Assembly (NCBI GenBank): GCA_965119745.1
Contig: OZ221973.1
Location: 1,922,001-1,986,000, forward strand
Origin: CAJFUR01 sp904420575
Lineage (GTDB): Bacteria; Actinomycetota; Coriobacteriia; Coriobacteriales; Eggerthellaceae
DNA length: 64,000 nucleotides
Direction: 5' to 3'
Below, piece by piece: positions 1-8,519 of this stretch (positions are counted from its first letter, which is position 1; every line of letters begins with the position of its first letter). A program made the position numbers and the translations under genes. The notes under the pieces are model-generated. The model saw nothing but the letters and a program-made list of their open reading frames with translations. It had not been told where the DNA came from and did not search any database.

Positions 1-2
1 TC

Positions 3-554
3 GGCACCGTCATCTCGGTGATGCGCACCTCGCGGCTCCGCGTGCTTTCGGGCATCGCCACCGCCTACATCGAGGTGTTCAAGAACACGCCGCTGCTTCT
101 CTGGATCATGTTCACGTTCTTCGTGGCGCAGCTGCCGCCCATCGGGGCGGCTGTGCTGGCCTTCACGCTGTTCACCAGCGCCAGCGTTGCGGAGATCGTG
201 CGCGGCGGCCTGGCCAGCGTGCCCCACGGGCAGTACGAGGCCGCCCGCTCGCAGGGCTTCTCCACGGTGCAGACCTACATGCTCGTCATCCTGCCCCAGG
301 CCCTGCGCAACATGGTGCCGGCACTGCTTTCGCAGTTCGTGACCACCATCAAGGACACGAGCTACCTGTGGGGCGCCATGGCGCTGCAGGAGCTTATGGG
401 GCGTGGCATGATCCTCATGAACAGCTACAACTCGACGGCGCAGATCTTCGCCATCTTCGGGATCATGGCGCTTCTGTACTTCGTCGTGTGCTTCACGCTG
501 TCGCAGATCGTGCGCGCCTACCAGCGTCGCCTGAGGGAGGCGCGTGCGGGCTAG
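3..554 (+). CDS. Polar amino-acid ABC transporter permease (5' end missing)
   Basis: Integral membrane subunit of a glutamate/glutamine/polar amino-acid ABC importer of the HisM/GlnP type, 183 residues visible. The frame is open to the left edge, so the N-terminus lies outside the window. About four hydrophobic segments are visible. The family EAA loop that contacts the ATPase is present as EAARSQGF followed by LPQALR (near residues 79-98). The charged C-terminus (RRLREARAG) is cytoplasmic in this family. The stop codon overlaps the stop codon of the convergent gene on the other strand by three bases. The binding protein and ATPase are presumably upstream and are not seen, so the substrate is inferred from family resemblance only. 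Confidence 0.9.
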   Translation, partial: GTVISVMRTSRLRVLSGIATAYIEVFKNTPLLLWIMFTFFVAQLPPIGAAVLAFTLFTSASVAEIVRGGLASVPHGQYEAARSQGFSTVQTYMLVILPQALRNMVPALLSQFVTTIKDTSYLWGAMALQELMGRGMILMNSYNSTAQIFAIFGIMALLYFVVCFTLSQIVRAYQRRLREARAG

Positions 555-1015
555 CGGCCCTGCAGGCGTGCCAGGTATTCCTGCGCGCTTGCGGGTACCT
601 CGAGGGTGACGGTCTGCCCGTAGGCCTCCACCGTGACGTAGCCCGGATCCTCGTACGTGGTGATGGAGCCGTCCACGCCGGCGTACGACCCGCTGAAGGT
701 CCCGGTTTCGCGTGCTTCGGCAGGCAGGGGGGTGGCCTGCCAGCTGTCGATGTCCAGCTTGTCCAAGGCGTCGTCCACCTCTTCGGCCGTCATGCCGGTC
801 GCCGACGCGATGGAGTCCTTGTTCTGGTCGATGGCGCTTTTCACCTTGCCTTTGACGTCGACCACGTCCAGGGCGGCATTCGTCACGGCGGCCTTCGCGT
901 TGCCTGCCAGCTCGCCAGCGGGTCCGCCGATGCCGGCTGGCAGCATGAACACGGCCACGACGCCGATGACGCACAGGATCGCAAGGCCGAACAACGCGCC
1001 GATCACTTTCTTCAT
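551..1015 (-). CDS. Small membrane-anchored protein of unknown function
   Basis: Not recognised as a named family. 154 residues. The start is fixed by a clear Shine-Dalgarno (AAGGAG) just upstream of the ATG. The N-terminus (MKKVIGALFG) leads into one long hydrophobic segment to about residue 30, which is either a signal peptide or a single membrane anchor. The rest is soluble and Ala/Asp/Glu-rich, with a predicted helical stretch (residues 35-85) and then a beta-rich tail ending LARLQGR. Convergent with the ABC permease and touching it, so no room for a terminator between them. Function unknown. Confidence 0.7.
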   Translation of the reverse strand: MKKVIGALFGLAILCVIGVVAVFMLPAGIGGPAGELAGNAKAAVTNAALDVVDVKGKVKSAIDQNKDSIASATGMTAEEVDDALDKLDIDSWQATPLPAEARETGTFSGSYAGVDGSITTYEDPGYVTVEAYGQTVTLEVPASAQEYLARLQGR

Positions 1016-1569
1016 GGTCGCTCCTTTCAGGTTCGGGCCGTTTCCCAGGGTGCCGCCGGTGGTGCGTCGATGCAGCGTGACGGGTGCGGAGGTGGGCGGT
1101 TCGGCGGCGTTCCCCTTGAAACAGCCTACTCGAGAATGCCCTGCTCCATAAAACGACCCCAGCATCTTCAACAGGCGGTTACGAAACCCACATCCGATCT
1201 GCGAAACTCGCGCGTCGGCCCAGGCGTGCTGGGAAACCGCCGTACAGGCGTTCGAAACGCGCCAGAAAACCGTTGGAAACCCGCCGGATGCCTGCTGGGC
1301 ACTTGCCGGGCCTTCGCTGGAAACGCGGTGGGATTCTGCTGGGAACGGGCAAGGTTCCCGTTGGATCTGAGCAGGGCCAGCGCAGGCGTTTTGCTGGATG
1401 CCTGCATGATCGGGGCGGTTTCCTTGCCGGACATGCGCCATCTTTTTGCAAGGTCCGCTTGCTATGATGGAAAGCACGGGGCAACGGGAAGAAAGGGCGA
1501 AAGATGGCGGATCGCATAAGTGGTATACTGGTTGCAAAGCAAGGCTCGATGAGGAAGGGAGGTGCAAAC
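1016..1569. other. Long intergenic region with short degenerate repeats
   Basis: About 550 bases without a convincing gene. Positions 1,225-1,420 hold several imperfect copies of a TGCTGGGAAAC-like core (TGCTGGGAAAC, GTTGGAAACC, CGCTGGAAACG, TGCTGGGAACG) and two near-copies of GCYGGATGCCTGC. Overlapping inverted repeats (GGGAAC/GTTCCC and AACGGG/CCCGTT) occur around 1,338-1,362. A possible -10 (TATACT, about 1,524) precedes the downstream toxin-antitoxin pair. Open frames here have no Shine-Dalgarno and look like GC-rich noise. Confidence 0.5.
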
Positions 1570-1749
1570 ATGGACGATGGGTGCAGGCTTTCGAGCGATT
1601 CCGAAAACGTGCAATCCGGCAGCCTCGAGAGCATTGCCGTTCTCGACGAATTGAAGCGGCGGCGCGAGCTTGTCGAGAGCGGTGCCTCGCGACTTCTTTC
1701 CGAGGACGAGTCGTGGGCCCTGCTGCGGAAAGCGGGCGTTCATGTTTGA
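1570..1749 (+). CDS. Putative antitoxin of a type II toxin-antitoxin pair
   Basis: 59-residue acidic protein. I chose the ATG at 1,570 because it follows a GGGAGG Shine-Dalgarno with good spacing. An in-frame ATG at 1,504 would add 22 residues but lacks one. No DNA-binding motif is obvious. The sequence contains a charged helix (LDELKRRRELVESG) and ends WALLRKAGVHV, resembling the short antitoxins paired with RelE/ParE toxins. Its TGA overlaps the start of the next gene by 8 bases, so the two are translationally coupled. The antitoxin role is inferred from this arrangement and the RelE-like partner. Confidence 0.6.
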   Translation: MDDGCRLSSDSENVQSGSLESIAVLDELKRRRELVESGASRLLSEDESWALLRKAGVHV

Positions 1750-2083
1750 ATACTTCGTCGACCCAGAGGCCGTAGGCGATCTCATGGCAGCCGAACGGGC
1801 TTATCTCGAATATTTCTCGCGCTTCGGCGAATACGAGAAGGGCGTTCGCTGGGCCGAGCGTTTCTTCGAAGACTATCGGCAGGAGATCGAAGACCTCAAA
1901 CGCGATCCGTGCAAGCATCCGGTTTGCTGCGTGTTTCCTTTCGATTGCTGCGATACGGCTTATCGCAGCTTCGTCGTCGGATGGTTCACCGTTTTCTACA
2001 CGGTCGAGGAAACCTCGTTCGTCGTGTGGGCGGTGAAAGGCTCGAAGTCGGATTTCTCGCGCATCCGCTTTCGTGACGGCTGA
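1742..2083 (+). CDS. RelE/ParE-like toxin of a type II toxin-antitoxin pair
   Basis: 113 residues. RelE/ParE toxins are small ribosome-dependent mRNA interferases or gyrase inhibitors. The fold hint is an N-terminal helical hairpin (residues 5-50, FRFGEYEKG-type charged helix) followed by short beta strands, including FVVGWFTVFYTV and FVVWAVKG, which match the family pattern of a core strand ending in a Tyr and a late hydrophobic strand. An unusual CVFPFDCC stretch sits in the middle. It starts inside the stop region of the antitoxin gene. Family assignment is moderate, because RelE members diverge strongly. Confidence 0.6.
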   Translation: MFEYFVDPEAVGDLMAAERAYLEYFSRFGEYEKGVRWAERFFEDYRQEIEDLKRDPCKHPVCCVFPFDCCDTAYRSFVVGWFTVFYTVEETSFVVWAVKGSKSDFSRIRFRDG

Positions 2084-2276
2084 TCGTTTGCGGGTCGAAT
2101 AGATTTCTCTCCCTCTTGCGGCAAAATCGTGTATGCTAACGTCTGCTGCGCCCGCGCGGCGCGCTGCTTGCGCGCACGAGGCGCGTCATCCCCGCACACG
2201 TTAATAAACCAGTTGGGGCAACCGTGTGAACGAACGTGCGGCCGCGGAGGCGGCCCGAAGAACAGGAGGGAACCGC

Positions 2277-4835
2277 GTGAAGCTGGTTGTGACCGAGAAG
2301 AACGACGCGGCTCAGAAGATCGCCGACTTGCTCGGCGTGAAGAAACCTAAGGCGGACAAGGTGTATTCCACGCCGGTGTACCGCTTCGACGTGGACGGCG
2401 AGGAATGGGTGACCATCGGCCTGCGCGGCCATATCCTGGAACCCGACTTCACGCCGCAGATCGTGTACAAGAAGCGCGGCGGCTGGCGCGGCGTCACCGA
2501 CGAAGGGGAGACGGTGCCGGCTCAGCTGCCCGACACGCTGCCGAAGCCGCCCTTCAAAAAGAAGAAGCCCTTCACGGAAGACGGCGTGGAGCTGAAGTCG
2601 TGGAAGATGGACGCGCTGCCGTACCTGGTGTACGCGCCCATCGAGAAGCTTCCCAAGGAAAAGGAGATCATCCGCTCGCTCAAGAACCTGGCGAAGAAGG
2701 CGGACTCCATCGTCATCGCGACCGACTTCGACCGCGAAGGCGAGCTCATCGGCGCCGACGCGCTGTCGTGCGTGCGCGACGTGAACGCCACCGCACCGGT
2801 GTCCCGCGCGCGCTACTCGGCGTTCACCAAGGAAGAGATCACGCATGCGTTCTCGAACCTGGTGGAAATGGACGACTGCCTGGCATCGGCCGGGGCGTCG
2901 CGCCAGGACATCGACCTCATTTGGGGCGCCGTGCTCACGCGCTACCTGACGCTCGTGAAGTTCGCAGGCTACGGCAACGTGAGGTCGTCCGGGCGCGTGC
3001 AGACGCCCACGCTCGCCCTCATCGTGGCGCGCGAGCGGGAGCGCCTGGCGTTCAAGCCGGAAGACTACTGGGTGATCAAGGGCGCCTTCGACGCCGATGC
3101 GGCCAGCGGCCCCACGGCCGGCGACGGGCCGGGCGCGTTCGAGGCGCCGCACGCCACGGCTCGCTTCAAGAGCGAGGCCGAGGCCCAGGCCGTCATGGCG
3201 CACGTGCAGGGCGCCACGTCCGCGCGCGTGGCGTCGATCGAGAAGAAGAAACGCACGGTGGCGCCGCCCGCGCCGTTCAACACCACCTCGCTCATGGCGG
3301 CCGCCTCGGCCGAGGGGCTTTCCCCGGCGCGCACCATGCGCATCGCCGAAAGCCTGTACATGGACGGCTACATCTCCTATCCGCGCGTGGACAACACGGT
3401 GTACCCCCCGTCGCTGGATCTGGCCGAAACCGTGAAGCGCATCGCGTCCAACCCCGCCTACGCGCCGTACTGCAGGGAGCTGCTGGCGAAGCCGAAGCTC
3501 ACGGCGACGCGCGGCAAGAAGGAGACCACCGACCATCCGCCCATCTATCCTACGAACGCGGCCACGCCCGACGACCTGCCGCCGGCGGAATACAAGCTGT
3601 ACAACCTGGTGGCGCGCCGCTTCTTGGCCACGCTTTCCGAAGCGGCCGTGGTGGAGGGCACGCGCGTGTCCCTGGACGTGGCGGGCGAGACGTTCGTTGC
3701 GCGCGGCGACGTGCTGGCGCATGCAGGCTTCCGCGCCATCTACCCCTACGGCCTCAAGAAGGACGAGCAGCTGCCGGCCCTGTCCGAAGGGCAGGCCGTC
3801 GCCTTCAACGGCGCCACCAACACGAAGAAGCAGACGGAGCCCCCGGCGCGCTATTCGCAGGGCAAGCTCATCCAGGAAATGGAGAAGCTGGGGCTGGGCA
3901 CCAAGTCCACGCGCCATTCCATCATCGAGCGCCTCTACACGGTGAAGTACATCCAGAACGACCCCATCGAGCCCAGCCAGCTGGGCATGGCCGTGTGCGA
4001 CGCGCTGGACAAGTTCGCGCCGCACATCACGCATCCGGAGATGACGGCCGAGCTGGAGGCGGAAATGGACAGCATCGCCGCAGGCCGGGCTACCAAGGAC
4101 GACGTGGTCACCACCTCGCGCAACCTGCTGGCCGAACAGCTGGGAAGCCTGCTTCCGCATTCCGAGGAGGTCAAGGACGCGCTGGCCGACGCCGTGGCCG
4201 CCGACGCCTACGTGGGGAAGTGTCCCAAGTGCGGCAAGGACCTGCAGCTGCGAGCGTCGCAGAAGACGCGCGGCATGTTCATCGGCTGCGCGGGCTGGCC
4301 GGACTGCGACGTGACGTACCCCTTGCCGCAGGGCAAGGTGGAGGCGCTGCCTGACCCGTGCCCCACCTGCGGCATGCCGCAGGTGAAGGTGACGGCGTTC
4401 CGCTCCAAGCCCCGCACCATCTGCATCGACCCGTACTGCGCGACCAACCAGGAGCCCGACGTGGTGGTGGGCGAGTGCCCTGCATGCAAGGCGGCCGGCA
4501 AGGCCGCGAAGCTGGTGGCGCAGAAGAACCCGCGCACGCTCAAGCGCTTCATCCGCTGCGAGAACTACGAGGAGTGCAACACGGGCTACCCGCTGCCGCA
4601 GAACGGCCGGCTGGAGGCCACGGGCGAGGTGTGCGAACACTGCGGTGCGCCCTTGGTGATCGTGACCACCGCGCGCGGGCCCTTGAAGCTCTGCCCGAAC
4701 TTCGACTGCCCCGGCAAGGCCGAAGAGCAGGAGAAGAAGGCCGCGAAAGGCGCCCGAGGCGCGGCAAGGCCCGCCGCAAAGAAGGCCCCTGCCAAAAAGG
4801 CCCCGGCCAAGAAGCCGGCCGCGAAGAAGCATTAG
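2277..4835 (+). CDS. topA: DNA topoisomerase I (type IA)
   Basis: Relaxes negatively supercoiled DNA by single-strand passage. 852 residues from a GTG start chosen because AGGAGG lies 7 bases upstream. An ATG at 2,226 would add 17 residues but has no Shine-Dalgarno. The Toprim acidic motif is visible as DFDREGELIG (about residue 148) and the active-site tyrosine region as DGYISYPR (about residue 363). The C-terminus has several four-cysteine zinc ribbons (CPKCGK, CPTCG, CPAC, CEHCG) followed by a basic Ala/Lys tail (repeated AAKKAPAKK-type units), as in actinobacterial TopA, where the tail binds DNA. It stands alone between the toxin gene and mdh. Confidence 0.96.
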   Translation: MKLVVTEKNDAAQKIADLLGVKKPKADKVYSTPVYRFDVDGEEWVTIGLRGHILEPDFTPQIVYKKRGGWRGVTDEGETVPAQLPDTLPKPPFKKKKPFTEDGVELKSWKMDALPYLVYAPIEKLPKEKEIIRSLKNLAKKADSIVIATDFDREGELIGADALSCVRDVNATAPVSRARYSAFTKEEITHAFSNLVEMDDCLASAGASRQDIDLIWGAVLTRYLTLVKFAGYGNVRSSGRVQTPTLALIVARERERLAFKPEDYWVIKGAFDADAASGPTAGDGPGAFEAPHATARFKSEAEAQAVMAHVQGATSARVASIEKKKRTVAPPAPFNTTSLMAAASAEGLSPARTMRIAESLYMDGYISYPRVDNTVYPPSLDLAETVKRIASNPAYAPYCRELLAKPKLTATRGKKETTDHPPIYPTNAATPDDLPPAEYKLYNLVARRFLATLSEAAVVEGTRVSLDVAGETFVARGDVLAHAGFRAIYPYGLKKDEQLPALSEGQAVAFNGATNTKKQTEPPARYSQGKLIQEMEKLGLGTKSTRHSIIERLYTVKYIQNDPIEPSQLGMAVCDALDKFAPHITHPEMTAELEAEMDSIAAGRATKDDVVTTSRNLLAEQLGSLLPHSEEVKDALADAVAADAYVGKCPKCGKDLQLRASQKTRGMFIGCAGWPDCDVTYPLPQGKVEALPDPCPTCGMPQVKVTAFRSKPRTICIDPYCATNQEPDVVVGECPACKAAGKAAKLVAQKNPRTLKRFIRCENYEECNTGYPLPQNGRLEATGEVCEHCGAPLVIVTTARGPLKLCPNFDCPGKAEEQEKKAAKGARGAARPAAKKAPAKKAPAKKPAAKKH

Positions 4836-4869
4836 GTCCCGTCGGGCGCTGCGAGAAGCCTCGCTGACC

Positions 4870-4875
4870 TATACT
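4870..4875 (+). promoter_or_regulatory. Likely -10 element of mdh
   Basis: TATACT sits 32 bases before the chosen mdh start. A transcript starting about 7 bases downstream would carry a short leader with the AAAAGGAGA Shine-Dalgarno. No good -35 is visible. Confidence 0.4.
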
Positions 4876-4907
4876 GACCTATGAAGATCGAAGCAAAAGG
4901 AGACAAC

Positions 4908-5834
4908 ATGCCTAAGGTAACCATCGTCGGGGCGGGCAACGTCGGCGCGACCGCGGCCCACATCATCGCATCCAAGAACCTGGCCGATGTCGTGCTGGTC
5001 GACGTGGCCGAGGGCCTGCCGCAGGGCAAGGCGCTCGACATGATGCATATGCGCAGCGTCGAGAAGTTCACCGTGAGGGTGACCGGCACGAACGACTACG
5101 CCGACACGCGCGACTCCGACGTGGTGGTCATCACGGCCGGCATCGCCCGCAAGCCCGGCATGACCCGCGAGGACCTGCTGGGCGTGAACGCCGGCATCAT
5201 GCGGTCGGTGATCGGGGCTGCCCTGGAGGCCTCTCCCGATGCCGTGTTCGTGTGCGTGACCAACCCGCTGGACGTCATGACCACGCTCGCGTATCGCGAG
5301 AGCGGCGTGCCGGCGAACCGCCTCATGGGCATGGGCGGCGTGCTGGACTCCGCGCGCCTGTCGTTCGCCGTGTGCGAGCAGCTGGGCTGCGAACCGGCCG
5401 ACGTGGAGGCCTGGGCCGTGGGCGCCCATGGCGAGGGCATGGTGTGCTGGCCACGCTTCACCACGGTCAAGGGCACGCCCATCACCGAGCTCATGAACGA
5501 GGAAGCCGTGGCGGCCTGCGTGCAGCGCTGCGTCAAGGGCGGTGCCGAGGTCGTGGGGCTGCTGAAGACGGGGAGCGCCTACTACGCGCCCGGCGCGTCC
5601 ATCGCGAAGATGGTGGAGGCCATCCTGGGCGACACCCACGAGGTCATGAGCGTGTGCGCGCACATCGACGGCCAGTACGGCATCGAAGACCTGTACATGA
5701 ACGTGCCCGCGCGCCTGGGCAAGGACGGCGTGGAGGAAGTGGTGGAGTTCGACCTGGACGCCGCCGAGTTGGCCGCCCTGCAGGCAAGCGCCGAAAGCGT
5801 GCGCGCCGGCTTGGCGAACCTGGAGAACCTGTAG
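4908..5834 (+). CDS. mdh: Malate dehydrogenase (LDH-like type)
   Basis: Interconverts malate and oxaloacetate with NAD. 308 residues, typical for the LDH-like family. The start at 4,908 follows AAAAGGAGA. An in-frame ATG at 4,881 is too close to the -10 element. Seen in order: Rossmann motif GAGNVGATAA (residues 8-17), Asp after strand 2 (LVDV), substrate-loop motif ARKPGMTRED, VTNPLDVMT, and catalytic GAHGEGM with its His around residue 174. It lies directly upstream of the fumarase genes, so the pair covers oxaloacetate to fumarate, consistent with a reductive TCA branch feeding fumarate respiration in an anaerobe. Confidence 0.95.
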   Translation: MPKVTIVGAGNVGATAAHIIASKNLADVVLVDVAEGLPQGKALDMMHMRSVEKFTVRVTGTNDYADTRDSDVVVITAGIARKPGMTREDLLGVNAGIMRSVIGAALEASPDAVFVCVTNPLDVMTTLAYRESGVPANRLMGMGGVLDSARLSFAVCEQLGCEPADVEAWAVGAHGEGMVCWPRFTTVKGTPITELMNEEAVAACVQRCVKGGAEVVGLLKTGSAYYAPGASIAKMVEAILGDTHEVMSVCAHIDGQYGIEDLYMNVPARLGKDGVEEVVEFDLDAAELAALQASAESVRAGLANLENL

Positions 5835-5866
5835 AGCCTGTAGAGCCTGTAGAGCCTGTAGAGCCT
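5831..5866 (+). repeat. 9-bp tandem repeat, four copies, at the mdh stop codon
   Basis: GTAGAGCCT is repeated four times without mismatch, followed by two degraded copies to about 5,876. The mdh TAG stop lies inside the first copy, so the array itself is untranslated in the mdh frame. Confidence 0.9.
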
Positions 5867-5919
5867 GGAGACCTGGAGTCAGCGCGGCGAACCGGGGAGG
5901 CATTCGCCCGGGCTTGCGG

Positions 5920-5925
5920 TATAAT
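5920..5925 (+). promoter_or_regulatory. Consensus -10 placed for a leaderless fumarase transcript
   Basis: A perfect TATAAT is followed by 7 bases and then the ATG of the fumarase alpha gene. Transcription would start at or next to the A of the start codon. No Shine-Dalgarno is present. No strong -35 is visible 17 bases upstream. Confidence 0.65.
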
Positions 5926-5932
5926 CCGTTCC

Positions 5933-7096
5933 ATGGAAACCAGAGAAGAGCGCATCATCACGAAGGAACAGGTGGCCGCGGCGGTTGCGGCGGCCATTCC
6001 TCGGCTCGCCTGCGTGCTGCCGCCCGACGTGCGCGCGGGCCTGGAGGCGGCGCAGGCCGTCGAGGAGCATCCGCGCGGGCGGGTGGTGCTCGACCAGCTA
6101 TGCGAGAATGCCCGCATCGCTGAAAACGACCGGGTGCCCCTCTGCCAGGACACGGGCACCGTGTGGGTCAGCCTGGAGATCGGCCCCGACGTGTGCGTCC
6201 GCGGGGACGTGTTCGCCGACGTGGACGCGGCGGTTGCCCGCGCCTACGGCGAGGCGCGCCTGCGCAAATCGGTGGTGCGCGACGCGCTGTTCGACCGCAC
6301 GAACACCGGCGACAACACCCCGGCGTTCTGCGACCTGCATCCCGTGGACGAGCCCGGCGCAGCCCGCCTGCACGTCATGCTGAAGGGCGGGGGGTCGGAC
6401 AACGCGAGCCGTGTGGTCATGTTGCCGCCGGGGGCGGGCCGTGCCGGCGTGGTCGCCGAAGTCGTGCGCTGCGTGCGCGAAAAGGGCGCGAACGCCTGTC
6501 CGCCTTTGGTGGTGGGCGTGGGCGTGGGCGCCACGTTCGACAAGGTGGCCGGCCTTGCCAAGCGCGCGCTCATGCGGCCGGTGGACGAGCCGGCCGCCGA
6601 CGGGCGCCTGGCGGCCTTCGAAGACGAGCTGCTGGAGGCCGTGAACGCCACGGGCACGGGGCCCGGCGGCCTGGGGGGCACGCAGACGGCGCTCGCCGTG
6701 CGGGTGGCCACGGCTCCCTGCCACATAGCGGCGCTCCCCGTCGCCATCAACATGGGATGCTCGGCCATGCGGCGCGTCACGGTGGACTTCTCGACAGAGC
6801 AAGGCAGCAGGGCGTCCGGCGGTGCTCACCAAGCGAGTTCCGCACGGTTGACAGTCCAGCGGACTGTCAACACACCACCTAGGCGCCCGAGCGGGCGCGC
6901 CGGTGAACGCCTGTCGATCACCGGCAGTGGGCTGTTCGTGCGAGCAGGACTGTCTGAGCGACTGAGCATTGCCGGACGCCCTGCGGCGCAGGACGAAGAG
7001 GCTCCCAGGTCCGAGGCACACCAACCTGCGGTGGGGGATCGGCCTGCGGCGGAGGGGCGCCTTGCGGCGCAGGACGAAGGGGGCGCCCATGTCTGA
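5933..7096 (+). CDS. Fumarate hydratase class I, alpha subunit, with C-terminal extension
   Basis: Iron-sulfur fumarase/tartrate-dehydratase alpha subunit (TtdA type), which hydrates fumarate to malate with the beta subunit. 387 residues, against about 280 expected. The cysteines expected to hold the [4Fe-4S] cluster are visible at C71 (LCQDTGT), C189 (ACPP) and C276 (MGCSAMRR). Homology to the family ends near residue 286. The remaining 101 residues are low-complexity and include a repeated R(P/L)AAQDE unit and an 11-bp perfect inverted repeat at the DNA level. The frame runs to a TGA that overlaps the beta-subunit ATG by 8 bases, so the tail keeps the two genes coupled. Translation is probably leaderless. 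Confidence 0.92.
   Translation: METREERIITKEQVAAAVAAAIPRLACVLPPDVRAGLEAAQAVEEHPRGRVVLDQLCENARIAENDRVPLCQDTGTVWVSLEIGPDVCVRGDVFADVDAAVARAYGEARLRKSVVRDALFDRTNTGDNTPAFCDLHPVDEPGAARLHVMLKGGGSDNASRVVMLPPGAGRAGVVAEVVRCVREKGANACPPLVVGVGVGATFDKVAGLAKRALMRPVDEPAADGRLAAFEDELLEAVNATGTGPGGLGGTQTALAVRVATAPCHIAALPVAINMGCSAMRRVTVDFSTEQGSRASGGAHQASSARLTVQRTVNTPPRRPSGRAGERLSITGSGLFVRAGLSERLSIAGRPAAQDEEAPRSEAHQPAVGDRPAAEGRLAAQDEGGAHV
6847..6871. repeat. Perfect 11-bp inverted repeat inside the fumarase alpha tail
   Basis: GTTGACAGTCC and its exact reverse complement are separated by AGC. It would form a tight hairpin within the region coding for the non-homologous extension. No T-run follows, so it is not an obvious terminator. 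Confidence 0.85.
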
Positions 7097-7622
7097 GATC
7101 AGGCATCTCGAGCTTCCGCTTGCCCGCGAAGTGGCTCGCACGCTGCATGTGGGCGACGCGTGCACGCTCACGGGGCCGCTGTTCACGCTGCGCGACGCTG
7201 GGCACGTCCGCCTGCTCGAAGAACTGCACGAACGGGGGAGCCTGCCGTACGGCCTTGCCGGGCAGACCCTCTTCTATGCCGGGCCCACGCCGCCGGCGGC
7301 AGGACGGCCGTTCGGGGCGGTGGGGCCCACCACGGCCTCGCGCATGGATTTCGCGGCGCCCGAACTGCACCATGCGGGCATCGTGGCCACGGTGGGCAAG
7401 GGACGTCGGTCCGAGGCCGTGCGCCAGGCGTGCATCGACACGGAATCGGTCTATTTCGCCGCGGTGGGCGGTGCGGCTGCGTTTCTTGCGAAGTGCGTGG
7501 AAAGTTCGCACACCATAAGCTATGATGATCTGGGAACGGAAGCGCTGAGAAGAATCGACGTCGTGCAGTTTCCCGTGTTCGTCGGCATCGACGTTCGGGG
7601 CCGCGACGTGTACGGCGCATGA
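7089..7622 (+). CDS. Fumarate hydratase class I, beta subunit
   Basis: 177 residues. This is the C-terminal half of class I fumarase (TtdB type), which forms the swivelling domain over the active site of the alpha subunit. Family features visible: the GPTPP motif followed by GPTTASRMD (about residues 62-80), and GKG after strand VATV. The start overlaps the alpha stop by 8 bases, indicating translational coupling and equal dosage. The end VFVGIDVRGRDVYG is typical. Confidence 0.93.
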   Translation: MSEIRHLELPLAREVARTLHVGDACTLTGPLFTLRDAGHVRLLEELHERGSLPYGLAGQTLFYAGPTPPAAGRPFGAVGPTTASRMDFAAPELHHAGIVATVGKGRRSEAVRQACIDTESVYFAAVGGAAAFLAKCVESSHTISYDDLGTEALRRIDVVQFPVFVGIDVRGRDVYGA

Positions 7623-7708
7623 CGTCTGCGACGGCCTCGCGTGCCGGGGAGACGCGCTTCCCCGACGGCTCGTCGATTCACGCAATCGAAAAGGACTCCT
7701 GATCGTAC

Positions 7709-8512
7709 GTGGCACTGCAACCGAAACAATCTCCTGATGCCGAGCGCGGCATCTTCATAACGTTCGAAGGCGGCGAAGGCGCCGGCAAGACGACGCACAT
7801 CCGCTTCCTGGCCGAGGCGCTGCGCGCGCATGGCCGCGAGGTCGTGTGCCTGCGCGAGCCGGGCGGCACGCCCATCGGCGAGGCGCTGCGCGCTCTGGTG
7901 CTGGACCCTGCCAACGACGAGATGTCCGACGAAGCCGAGCTGCTCGTCTACGAGGCGGCGCGCGCGCAGATCGTCAAGCAGGTCATCCAGCCGGCGCTCG
8001 AACGGGGCGCCGTGGTGCTGTGCGACCGCTTCTCCGATTCCACGATCGCCTACCAGGTGTGCGGGCGCGGGCTTCCGCGCGACTTCGTGGAGCAGGCGAA
8101 CGCGTTCGCCACGGGCGGCCTGGTGCCCGACCGCACCATCCTTCTGGTGTGCGGCGCCGGCACGCGCGCAGGCCTGCGCCGCGCGACGCACCGCACGGGC
8201 GCCGACCGACTGGAGCAGGCGGGCGAGGACTTCCACGCCCGGGTGAACGAGGGCTTCCTGAAGATGGCGGAAGCCGAGCCCGGCCGTATCCGCGTGGTGG
8301 TGTCCGACGTGCGCAAGTCCGTCACGTCCGCCACGGTGTTCCAAGAGCTCGTCGACCTGTTCCCCTGGATGGCCGACGCCTCGGTCTGCGACGAGGCGTT
8401 CTTCGCGCCGCTCGACGCGCGCGTGCCGCACAGCGCCCCGGCTGCGGACGCGAAGCCCGCCCCGGCGGCGGCGCGGCCCGCCGCGGACGGCCGCGTCTCG
8501 GATGGAAGCTAG
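7709..8512 (+). CDS. tmk: Thymidylate kinase
   Basis: Phosphorylates dTMP to dTDP. 267 residues from a GTG start preceded by AAAGGAC. P-loop EGGEGAGKTT (about residues 21-30), the DRF motif (CDRFSDSTIAYQ) that replaces the usual DRY, and a LID region with HRTGADRLEQ. The kinase proper ends near residue 225, after which there is an Ala/Pro-rich tail of about 40 residues with no known role. The next gene (holB) starts within a few bases, matching the common tmk-holB order. Confidence 0.95.
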   Translation: MALQPKQSPDAERGIFITFEGGEGAGKTTHIRFLAEALRAHGREVVCLREPGGTPIGEALRALVLDPANDEMSDEAELLVYEAARAQIVKQVIQPALERGAVVLCDRFSDSTIAYQVCGRGLPRDFVEQANAFATGGLVPDRTILLVCGAGTRAGLRRATHRTGADRLEQAGEDFHARVNEGFLKMAEAEPGRIRVVVSDVRKSVTSATVFQELVDLFPWMADASVCDEAFFAPLDARVPHSAPAADAKPAPAAARPAADGRVSDGS

Positions 8513-8519
8513 GCGGCGC

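Noticed and set aside
2226..2240. CGAACGTGCGGCCG before topA as another LexA box
   Set aside because: The right half-site GTTCG is lost (two mismatches in the conserved half) and topA is not an expected SOS gene.
2136..4832. Very long open frame antisense to topA
   Set aside because: It mirrors a certain gene, is rich in His/Arg/Gly as expected for reversed GC-rich codons, and lacks a start signal. Many similar ones (for example 17,972-20,863 on the + strand) were dropped for the same reason.
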